Assembly: GCA_037442385.1 (NCBI GenBank)
Contig: JBBIQJ010000013.1
Location: 1-26,730 of the forward strand
Length of the DNA stretch: 26,730 bases
DNA from: LDYB01 sp037442385
Lineage (GTDB): Bacteria; Armatimonadota; Fimbriimonadia; Fimbriimonadales; GBS-DC
Direction: 5' to 3'
Within the stretch, counting starts at the first letter, position 1; the number at the start of each line of letters is the position of its first letter. Below, one piece after another: positions 20,429 to 26,730 of the stretch. The notes under the pieces are model-generated. The model was not told the DNA's origin and did no database searches. It was given only the letters and a program-made list of their open reading frames with translations. Made by a program: the position numbers and the translations under genes.

Positions 20429-22174
20429 ATGAGTCGCGGGATAGGGTTGGCACTGGGGAGTTGGCTCCTGCTGATGGCGTGCGCGTGGCCGGACGCGCTG
20501 GTGGTGCATGTGCTGGCGGGTTCTGCCATGTTTGAAGAAAGCGCGTGGGTGCAGCGGAATCTCTCTAAAGGCGCGGCGGGCTGGATGGTGGGAGCGCCTG
20601 AAACGCTCTACTGGCAGGAACCCGACTGGAGTCTGCGCGATGTGGCGTACACAGGCGCGGTTTCTGGGGGGACGCCGCTTCCGCTGGTTCGCGCCCCGCG
20701 GCTTGCTTATGGCGTGCGCGCGGAGATACCCAAGCCGTTCCCGTTTCGCGAAGGGGTGGGCGTGATCGAGCTGGGCGAGGTAGCGCGCGCCGAGGCTTAT
20801 GCCCGATGGTGTACCCTGAAACAGGCTAAACTCCTGAAACAGCGTGCGTGGCGGCATATCGATACGCTGCTGGAAACCCTTGCTCGTGAAGCCCAAGCAC
20901 GCGGAGCCAGACTCTGGGTGGTGGGAGTTGCATCAGAGCGAGAACCAGCGCCCCGTTTGCACGCCGTGTTCGGACTTGGAGTGGGCACGGGCGTGCTTTA
21001 TGACCCTGCCCTTCGCGAGCCGATGCGGGTGGGGGCACACTCTGCCGCTGAATGGCAGGTTTTGCCGCAGCCCCTGGAACGTCAACGGCTCTTAGACGCC
21101 CCTGCACGCTGGCGCGCGAAACAGCGCATGACCAATTGGGGCAAGCCACTACTGTTTGGTATCTGGAGCGTGGGACTGCTGGGATGGGCATGGCAGGCAA
21201 CACGCCCGCGTAAGGGGGTGAGACGCCTCGCCTTGCGCATCATCCAGCCCAGTTCCCAGAGCGCTCCAACACGCACGCCTCTGATGGCGCTTGTGATGGC
21301 GGCGCTGGGTGTGGCGAGCCTGCTCCCTGCTGCCTTGCCCCAGCCGACCCCCATGACCGGGATATTGGCGGCGCTTGGGGGTGTTGTCCTGCTGGTGAGT
21401 CTTGGTCGAGCGCTGGATACCCGTGAAGTGGCGCTTGGCGCGATTGCAGGGCTGGGTATTCTGGCGCTCCTGCTGGACATGCAGGCGGGGGGCGTCTGGA
21501 ACCGCGAGGGACTTCTGGGTTATGGCGTGCTGACCTCCCAGCCTCCGCTGGGCTTGAGCGAGGCGCATGGGGGCTTAGTGCTGGGTTGGGCGGCGCTGCT
21601 GACGCTCGCGTGGCTTCGCATAGAGGGGAATCCCCTCATGCTGGTGTACGGGTTGGGCGCACTTTGCCTGTGGATGGGCTGGCGTGGGGGCGATTGGGTG
21701 ATGACAGGGGCAACTGCGCTGTTCAGTGGCTGGCTCGGCTTCAGCACACTTTGCCACGAGATGCGCTCCCGAAAGCAGATACGGGTTATACTCCAGAACC
21801 GCCCTGCACGAATCGTTGCGATTCCGCATGAGAGGCACTTATGGTGGGCAAAGGGGGTTCTGGGCGCAATGATACTGGGCGGAGTGATTCTGGGAATGCG
21901 GGCGGGTGTTACGGGGATGAGCGCGACTCCCAGCCCTGTGGGCGTCGTGCTACTGGGCCCATGTCTGCTAACGGGCTGGAGTCTGTGGTGGACCCACCGC
22001 TGGCGCGCTCTCCCGATGCCTTTGCTACAGGCGGGGCTGGCGGCGAGCGCTTTCAGCCTGCTCTGGTTGCGCATGGAGACCGCGGCGTTGCTGATTCTTT
22101 ATCTCGCCCTGCCGATTCTGGCAGGAGAAACGCTTATGCCGTCGAAAACCCCTCCACAGGAGGATAGACCATGA
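20429..22174 (+). CDS. large polytopic membrane protein with exported N-terminal domain, unknown function
   Basis: 581 residues, not securely recognised. The ATG at 20429 gives a hydrophobic start (MSRGIGLALGSWLLLMACAW), then a non-membrane domain of about 230 residues including HIDTLLETLAREAQARGARL and VLYDPALREPMRVGAHSAAE, then ten or so membrane segments and a short charged tail. The RLWVVG...G-G-GVLYDPALREP stretch faintly resembles the degenerate alkaline-phosphatase-like membrane proteins seen in Firmicutes and Actinobacteria; this is a weak hint. The upstream open frame to 20321 crosses the promoter and is not used. Its stop overlaps the next ATG (ATGA). Confidence 0.75.
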   Translation: MSRGIGLALGSWLLLMACAWPDALVVHVLAGSAMFEESAWVQRNLSKGAAGWMVGAPETLYWQEPDWSLRDVAYTGAVSGGTPLPLVRAPRLAYGVRAEIPKPFPFREGVGVIELGEVARAEAYARWCTLKQAKLLKQRAWRHIDTLLETLAREAQARGARLWVVGVASEREPAPRLHAVFGLGVGTGVLYDPALREPMRVGAHSAAEWQVLPQPLERQRLLDAPARWRAKQRMTNWGKPLLFGIWSVGLLGWAWQATRPRKGVRRLALRIIQPSSQSAPTRTPLMALVMAALGVASLLPAALPQPTPMTGILAALGGVVLLVSLGRALDTREVALGAIAGLGILALLLDMQAGGVWNREGLLGYGVLTSQPPLGLSEAHGGLVLGWAALLTLAWLRIEGNPLMLVYGLGALCLWMGWRGGDWVMTGATALFSGWLGFSTLCHEMRSRKQIRVILQNRPARIVAIPHERHLWWAKGVLGAMILGGVILGMRAGVTGMSATPSPVGVVLLGPCLLTGWSLWWTHRWRALPMPLLQAGLAASAFSLLWLRMETAALLILYLALPILAGETLMPSKTPPQEDRP

Positions 22175-23169
22175 AATGGGTTAGAGAAGTAGCATGGAGT
22201 TTGATTCTGACGATACCGCTGATGGGTATCGCTCAGGAAGCGCCACAACCGCCGCAAACACAACCTGCTTCAAAAGAGCCGATAGAGCTGAATTTTGAAC
22301 TGCCCAATTTGCCTGACCCAAACACGGTGGTTGCCACTGTGAACGACGAGCCGATTCTGGCAGGCGAGGTGGTGCGGGTCGCCTACGACTGGTTCGCGGC
22401 GACCACCGTAGAGGAGCTGATTCTGGTGCGCCTGATAGAGCAGGAAGCGCGGAAGCACGGAATTCAGGTCAGCCCTGAAGAGATTGAGGCACGCGTGCTG
22501 CAACAGGTACAGAATGCAGAGGCGCAAATGCCGCCTGGCATGACGCTGGAGGACTTTCTCAAGCGCAATCAGTTCCCACCCAGCCGACTCTATATGCGCG
22601 TGCGCATTCAAATGCTGGCGGAAAAACTGGTGGAGCGCGAGGTCAACCTGGATAACTTCGTCGAATATAGCCAGATAGTCGTTCGGATTCAGGGCGCAAA
22701 CCCCGAAGAGCAGGAGAAAAACGCTGCTCAGGCGGAACAGAAGGCGCGTGAAGCCTACGAAGCCATCAAAAACGGGCTGGAGTTCGCCGAGGCGGTCAAA
22801 CAATACTCTGAGGACCCGTTCACCAAAGACCGCGGCGGCAAAATGCCTTGGCAGAATAAGCTGTTCCTTGTGCCCGATATGCGTAGCAAAATCGAGAGTC
22901 TCAAGCCAGGAGAGTATACCGAGCCGTTCCGCACGATGGCAGGCTATGTGATTATCAAACTGGAGCGCACAGGTTCCCAGGCTTCTGAAGAGGAGCAGAA
23001 AGAGCTGAAGGAACAGGCGGTGCGCATCGGCATCAGCGACTACATCCGCCGGTTGCAATCGCAGGCGAAAATCACGAACACCATCGTGAAGCCCTTCAAC
23101 CCGGAAGAGACGCCTCCCCCACCGGGCGGACCGCGTCCCGGACCCGGACCGCGCCCTGTTCCACGCTAA
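22171..23169 (+). CDS. SurA/PrsA-like periplasmic peptidyl-prolyl isomerase/chaperone
   Basis: 332 residues. Signal peptide MKWVREVAWSLILTIPLMGI with cleavage near AQ. SurA-N-like region VVATVNDEPILAGEVVRVAY, with VEELILVRLIEQEARKHGI, then a single parvulin (PpiC) domain (about 165-270): FAEAVKQYSEDPFTKDRGGK, MPWQNKLF, IESLKPGEYTEPFRTMAGYV. The C-terminus is a Pro/Gly tail. Likely helps fold outer-membrane or secreted proteins. AGGAGG precedes the ATG, which overlaps the upstream stop. Confidence 0.9.
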   Translation: MKWVREVAWSLILTIPLMGIAQEAPQPPQTQPASKEPIELNFELPNLPDPNTVVATVNDEPILAGEVVRVAYDWFAATTVEELILVRLIEQEARKHGIQVSPEEIEARVLQQVQNAEAQMPPGMTLEDFLKRNQFPPSRLYMRVRIQMLAEKLVEREVNLDNFVEYSQIVVRIQGANPEEQEKNAAQAEQKAREAYEAIKNGLEFAEAVKQYSEDPFTKDRGGKMPWQNKLFLVPDMRSKIESLKPGEYTEPFRTMAGYVIIKLERTGSQASEEEQKELKEQAVRIGISDYIRRLQSQAKITNTIVKPFNPEETPPPPGGPRPGPGPRPVPR

Positions 23170-23188
23170 CACAAGGAGGGAGATACCT

Positions 23189-24355
23189 ATGGCAAAACGC
23201 ACGCTGAACGTGGCGCTGATTGGCTATCAGTTCATGGGCAAGGCGCACAGCAACGCCTATCGGCAGGTACGCCATTTCTTCCCCGAGCTGGAATATGAAC
23301 CCGTGCTGAAAGTCATCTGCGGACGCAACGAAGAGCGCGTCCGCGCCGCCGCCGAAAAATACGGCTTCGAGGAGTACGCCACCGACTGGCAACAGGTGGT
23401 GGCGCGAGACGACATTGACCTTGTGGATGTGTCCACGCCAGGCAACCTGCACGCGCCCATCTCCATCGAGGCGGCGAAACACGGCAAGATTGTGCTGTGC
23501 GAAAAACCCCTCGCGAATAACCTCGCCGAGGCGCGCGCGATGGTGCAGGCGGTCGAACAAAGCGGCGTCAAGCATGGCATCTTTTTCAACTATCGCAAGG
23601 CGCCCGCTGTTGCGTTCGCCAAGCAGCTCATCAGTGAGGGCGTGATTGGCACCATCTATCACTTCCGCGGCACCTACTTGCAGGACTGGATTGTGGACCC
23701 GAACTTCCCGCTGGTGTGGCGCCTGCGCAAGGAAATCGCAGGCAGCGGCGTCCACGGCGACCTCAACGCCCACATCATTGACCTAGCGCGCTACCTCGTC
23801 GGCGAGATTGCAGAAGTGTGCGGCATGATGCACACCTTCATCAAGCAGCGCCCCATGCTGAAAGAGGTCGATGACCGACTCGGTGGGCAGGCGGGAACCG
23901 AGATGGGCGAGGTTACGGTGGACGACGCGGCGATGTTCCTCGCCCGCTTCGAGAACGGCGCAATCGGCACCTTCGAAGCCACCCGCTTCGCGCTCGGACG
24001 CAAAAACTACAACCGCTTCGAGATTAACGGCTCCAAAGGGAGCATTGTGTTCAATCTGGAGCGCATGAACGAGCTGGAACTCTATCTGGAGACCGACCCG
24101 CCTGGGATGCGCGGCTTCCGCACGATTCAGGTAACCGAAGGCGTGCACCCTTACATCAGCGCGTGGTGGCCGCCGGGGCACATTATCGGCTACGAGCATA
24201 CCTTCACACATCTGGTACGCGATGCGCTGGAAGCCATCAGTAAGAACGAGCTACCTTCGCCCAACTTCTACGATGGGCTGAAGTGTCAGGCAGTGCTGGA
24301 GGCGGTGGAAATTTCCGCCAACGAGCGGCGCTGGGTCAAACCCAGTGAACTATGA
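23189..24355 (+). CDS. Gfo/Idh/MocA-family NAD(P)-dependent oxidoreductase
   Basis: 388 residues; cytoplasmic sugar or inositol-type dehydrogenase of unknown substrate. N-terminal Rossmann fold VALIGYQFMGKAHSNAYRQV, then the DIDLVDVSTPGNLHAP region and the family EKP motif in LCEKPLANNLAEARAM. C-terminal GFO_IDH_MocA_C-like domain with VWRLRKEIAGSGVHGDLNAH, where the His is the probable proton donor region, and FEATRFALGRKNYNRFEING. AAGGAGGGAG precedes the ATG. Co-oriented with the chaperone gene 19 nt upstream; convergent with the GT2 gene, overlapping 6 bp. Confidence 0.92.
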   Translation: MAKRTLNVALIGYQFMGKAHSNAYRQVRHFFPELEYEPVLKVICGRNEERVRAAAEKYGFEEYATDWQQVVARDDIDLVDVSTPGNLHAPISIEAAKHGKIVLCEKPLANNLAEARAMVQAVEQSGVKHGIFFNYRKAPAVAFAKQLISEGVIGTIYHFRGTYLQDWIVDPNFPLVWRLRKEIAGSGVHGDLNAHIIDLARYLVGEIAEVCGMMHTFIKQRPMLKEVDDRLGGQAGTEMGEVTVDDAAMFLARFENGAIGTFEATRFALGRKNYNRFEINGSKGSIVFNLERMNELELYLETDPPGMRGFRTIQVTEGVHPYISAWWPPGHIIGYEHTFTHLVRDALEAISKNELPSPNFYDGLKCQAVLEAVEISANERRWVKPSEL

Positions 24356-25231
24356 GGTTGCAGGGCGTGCTGGGGCGATTCTCCAGCGCGCCCACGCGAC
24401 CCGCACCCACGCACTCAGCCGAATCAGCCCGATAATCGCCCCATACGCCCACACTGGCAGCCGCGACCGATAGTGCTTGCGATAGAACGCCTCCAACGCC
24501 CTGTGTGATTCTCGAATCGCGCTGAGGCGCACCTGCCGTGTGCTGGCGCCTCCATGATGGGTAATCACCACATCGGGCACGAACATAATCTTCCAGCCCG
24601 CCTGCTTGATACGATAGCACCAGTCCACATCGTTGAAAAAGAGCGGGAACGCCTCGTCCATCAAACCCACCTGTTCCACCACCGCGCGGCGTACCATGAG
24701 GAAAGTGCCCATCGGCTGATCCACTTCCAGCGGGCGGTCATAGGGGAACCATCCGTAGCGGTAGGTGGCAAACAGGCGACTTCGGGGGAAGAGCTTTGCC
24801 AGCCCCAGTACCTCGAAGAGCAGGTTGCGTGGCGTGGGAAAAGCCCTCAGCGAAGGTTGCAGGCGCCCGTTGGGGTAGAGTTGCTTAGCGCCTATCGCGC
24901 CCACTTCGGGGTGCGCCCGCAGAAAGTCAATTGCGCGCTGGAGGGTATCGGGGTGCATTTCGGTGTCGGGGTTGAGTAGCAAAATGAACTCGCCGCGCGC
25001 CTGCCTTAGTGCCTGATTGTTGCCCGCCGCATAGTCCCGATTCTCAGCGTTCGCAATCAGGAACACATTTGGAAACTCGGCGCGCACCATCTCCGCGCTG
25101 CCGTCGGTGGAGGCGTTGTCGACGACGATGACTTCATAGGGTTCTGCAGGGGGATAGCGTTCGATAGAGCGGAGGCAAGCCCGAAGCAGCTCGCGCGTGT
25201 TCCAGTTCACGATGCAGATGCTGAGCGTCAT
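24350..25231 (-). CDS. family 2 glycosyltransferase (rhamnosyl-type)
   Basis: 293 residues from the ATG at 25231; the upstream open frame overlaps the J-domain gene and is rejected. GT-A fold: LSICIVNWNTRELLRACLRS, YEVIVVDNASTDGSAEMV, FILLLNPDTEMHPDTL with the nucleotide/metal-binding Asp, LMDEAFPLFFNDVDWCYRIK (acceptor and catalytic region) and VPDVVITHHGGASTRQ. This pattern is typical of WbbL-like rhamnosyltransferases; a C-terminal tail of about 40 hydrophobic/basic residues may bind the membrane. Last gene of the pspA-barrel-J-domain series, 5 nt after the previous stop. Confidence 0.92.
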   Translation of the reverse strand: MTLSICIVNWNTRELLRACLRSIERYPPAEPYEVIVVDNASTDGSAEMVRAEFPNVFLIANAENRDYAAGNNQALRQARGEFILLLNPDTEMHPDTLQRAIDFLRAHPEVGAIGAKQLYPNGRLQPSLRAFPTPRNLLFEVLGLAKLFPRSRLFATYRYGWFPYDRPLEVDQPMGTFLMVRRAVVEQVGLMDEAFPLFFNDVDWCYRIKQAGWKIMFVPDVVITHHGGASTRQVRLSAIRESHRALEAFYRKHYRSRLPVWAYGAIIGLIRLSAWVRVAWARWRIAPARPATS

Positions 25232-25236
25232 GCAGG

Positions 25237-25668
25237 TTAGTCGAGGTCTAAGTTGCGGAATCGCGCGGCGCTCTGGTCCAGGTGGACAAGGAGTGTTCGA
25301 TACGCCCACTCAATCTGGGTAAGGATTTGCTCGGCGCGAGCGCGTTCTGGCGAGCCTTCGGGGAACCGGTCGGGATGGGCGCGACGGCTCAGCTCCTGAT
25401 AGGCGCGACGCACGCGGCTCAGATCGGCCCCCTCTTCCAGCCCCAGGGTGCGATAGGCACGACGGATTTCCGATTCGGCGGACGCCGCGGACCTCGCGCT
25501 CGAAGGCGCGGGAGCCGATTCGGGCGTGATGGGGCGCTCCAGCTCTTCCAGAGCCTCCGCTCGCGCCTGCGCCTCCTGCTCATGCTCGCGGATGATTGCC
25601 TCGATGCGCTCCCAGTGATGGTTGAGATAGGCTTTCATCAGTCGGGTCACGCGCTTGCCGACGCTCAT
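25237..25668 (-). CDS. J-domain protein with N-terminal coiled region
   Basis: 143 residues. Residues about 13-45 form a charged helix (HWERIEAIIREHEQEAQARA), then a Pro/Ala linker, then a C-terminal J-domain (about 65-130): IRRAYRTLGLEEGADLSRVR, and the essential HPD at 98-100 in RRAHPDRF, followed by the last helix. It should stimulate a DnaK ATPase; with no Gly/Phe or zinc region it is a minimal, specialised co-chaperone. GAGGTGA precedes the ATG, which overlaps the barrel gene stop by 1 nt. Confidence 0.87.
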   Translation of the reverse strand: MSVGKRVTRLMKAYLNHHWERIEAIIREHEQEAQARAEALEELERPITPESAPAPSSARSAASAESEIRRAYRTLGLEEGADLSRVRRAYQELSRRAHPDRFPEGSPERARAEQILTQIEWAYRTLLVHLDQSAARFRNLDLD

Positions 25669-26525
25669 CAGAGTTCACCTCGCAGTTCAATCGCCACGAA
25701 TTGAAGTGTACCCTGATTCCCTCGAAACACAAGCGCCGCACGCAAGCGTTCCGCCACAGTCTGTTGCAACGCCACACGCCAGCTGAGGGTGCCGGCATGG
25801 CTTTGGTACGCCAGCCGCAGGTCAGGGTGCAGGGGCGAATCGGCTGGTTCCCAGTGGAGGCTGAACCAGTGGGCGTCGGGCAGGGAGCCGCTATCGGTGT
25901 AGACCCATTCCAGCAGCAGGGTACGCTTCGGCAGGGGCGGGCGCCAGTCTGCACCGTAGAGCGTTTGATAGCCTTGCGGCGCGCGCGGCTCTTCGGGCAG
26001 TTGCCAGAGCGCAAAGGCGTGCGGGTCCGTGCCGAAATGGCGCCCTGCGCCTACCGAAACGCCCCCGTTCTGTGTGCCCACTCGAACCAGCACGCCTTGC
26101 TGGCGGTCTTTGCCGTTGAAGACATAGGCGACTCGCATCGGCAGGTCGCCAATCGCGAAGCGTGTGGGCGACTGCACCGCCACCACGCTCTCGTTGAGCA
26201 GTGTGCCTGCGCCGAACGGAGTATAAAATTTGCCCACACGCCAGCCCCCGACGCGCTCCACATAGAACTCGTCGAGCGCGGTGCGTGTGCGGTCGCCCCG
26301 GATGTTCTGCAGGCGCTGGGCGATATAGGCGCCATACCCCGAATCGTGGTAAACCTGAAGCGAAACGGTGGCGTGCTGGGCGAGGTCGTTGTACCAGAGC
26401 CAGCGTGTGGTGTCCGAATCGGCGCGCAGCTGGGTGAGCAGGCGCACGCCGAAAAACGCGGTGGGCGGCTGGCTGTAGCCTGCGCTCAGGAGGCACACCA
26501 ACAAGCAGAGGTTAGCCGCTCTCAC
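25668..26525 (-). CDS. exported beta-barrel-like outer-membrane protein candidate
   Basis: About 285 residues from a GTG at 26525, which gives the signal peptide VRAANLCLLVCLLSAGYSQ; the longer frame runs through the pspA-like gene and is not used. The mature chain alternates hydrophobic and polar residues in short strands with aromatic ends (GVRLLTQLRADSD, ATVSLQVYHDSGYGAYIAQR, RTLLLEWVYTDS, FSLHWEP, LRLAYQSHAGTLSWRVAL), as in small porin-like barrels. No named family recognised; role unknown. The start overlaps the upstream gene by 14 nt. Position after pspA suggests envelope function. Confidence 0.7.
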   Translation of the reverse strand: MRAANLCLLVCLLSAGYSQPPTAFFGVRLLTQLRADSDTTRWLWYNDLAQHATVSLQVYHDSGYGAYIAQRLQNIRGDRTRTALDEFYVERVGGWRVGKFYTPFGAGTLLNESVVAVQSPTRFAIGDLPMRVAYVFNGKDRQQGVLVRVGTQNGGVSVGAGRHFGTDPHAFALWQLPEEPRAPQGYQTLYGADWRPPLPKRTLLLEWVYTDSGSLPDAHWFSLHWEPADSPLHPDLRLAYQSHAGTLSWRVALQQTVAERLRAALVFRGNQGTLQFVAIELRGEL

Positions 26526-26730
26526 GCTCGCTGCTGTCGCCCGAAGAGGTCTGAATCTTGCGTTCCAGCTCTTCCAGTTCCTTGAGCACATCGGCGTCGG
26601 CGACGCTCGCCTGCACAGTGGGTTGCACGGATTGTTCCGTTGTGGCGGGGCGCAATCCCATACGCTCCTCGATTCGGCGCAGTTCTTCTTCGGCTTCGGC
26701 GTCGAGTTGCGCATCCTGAAGCGCGGCGAC
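26512..26730 (-). CDS. PspA/IM30-like protein, C-terminal part
   Basis: The frame enters from the right edge and stops at 26512, giving 72 residues: a highly charged helix beginning VAALQDAQLDAEAEEELRRI, then ERMGLRPAT and a final helix VLKELEELERKIQ. The pattern of a long acidic helix, RMG and a short C-terminal helix resembles the end of PspA/IM30 (phage-shock, membrane-integrity) proteins. Only the end is seen, so the call is tentative. It overlaps the following gene by 14 nt. Confidence 0.6.
   Translation of the reverse strand, partial: VAALQDAQLDAEAEEELRRIEERMGLRPATTEQSVQPTVQASVADADVLKELEELERKIQTSSGDSSERESG

Noticed and set aside
22270..23202. 310-residue minus-strand open frame opposite the SurA-like gene
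   Set aside because: Shadow of a clear chaperone gene, no recognisable domains.
1..26730. tRNA, rRNA, insertion sequences, prophage genes
   Set aside because: I looked for tRNA-like T-loop (GGTTCGA) cloverleaves, rRNA strings and transposase or integrase motifs and found none I could support.

Overview
The window looks like chromosome of a thermophilic or moderately thermophilic diderm bacterium with about 55-60% GC. The best guess is Armatimonadota (Fimbriimonadales-like). Reasons: the prepilin-like protein with a C-terminal H-X9-DG motif, Lnt plus a lipoprotein and an outer-membrane-like barrel (a diderm envelope), mixed housekeeping operons, and many -10-like boxes placed close to start codons. 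The taxon is an inference from gene style; no rRNA is present.

Layout. 1-293: the trailer end of a CRISPR array (leader and cas genes lie off the left edge). 294-504: gene-free, strongly folded DNA. 505-3351 (minus): hicA-hicB, then glmU-prs. 3457-6032 (plus): yceD-rpmF-plsX and a PhnP-like metallo-hydrolase, with a hairpin at the predicted 5' end of the mRNA. 6039-7766 (minus): a GT39 glycosyltransferase carrying an exact 105-bp in-frame tandem duplication. 7866-8360 (plus): a small LuxR-HTH protein with an internally repeated N-terminus. 8455-12777 (plus): a tightly packed envelope operon (DUF1573-like protein, 14-cysteine exported protein, exported membrane-anchored protein, prepilin-like protein, Lnt); its middle genes are clearly AT-richer than the surroundings. 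12800-14588 (minus): arsR-yceI-integral membrane protein, each pair joined by a 4-bp overlap. 14665-15966 (plus): an orphan sugar-type solute-binding lipoprotein. 15979-18425 (minus): a rhodanese/metallo-beta-lactamase fusion and a YeiH-family exporter, probably a sulfide/sulfite handling pair. 18426-18802: gene-free, holding a strong candidate structured RNA or repeat (18634-18761). 18803-20351 (minus): a DNA methyltransferase split by a 5-bp tandem duplication, with a small overlapping gene. 20429-24355 (plus): polytopic membrane protein, SurA/PrsA-like chaperone, Gfo/Idh/MocA dehydrogenase. 24350-26730 (minus): pspA-like (partial), barrel-like protein, J-domain protein, GT2 glycosyltransferase.

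How it fits together. Much of the window serves the cell envelope: GlmU makes UDP-GlcNAc, PlsX starts phospholipid synthesis, Lnt matures lipoproteins, and glycosyltransferases, a periplasmic chaperone, a PspA-like protein and surface or secreted proteins surround them. The accessory layer is CRISPR, HicAB and a disrupted methyltransferase. The observations most worth checking are the 128-nt closed multi-hairpin element at 18634-18761, the Cys-rich/prepilin/Lnt operon, the 5-bp frameshifting duplication in the methyltransferase, and the 105-bp duplication that may add a membrane helix. All functional names are from reading translated motifs by eye; no database search was possible.
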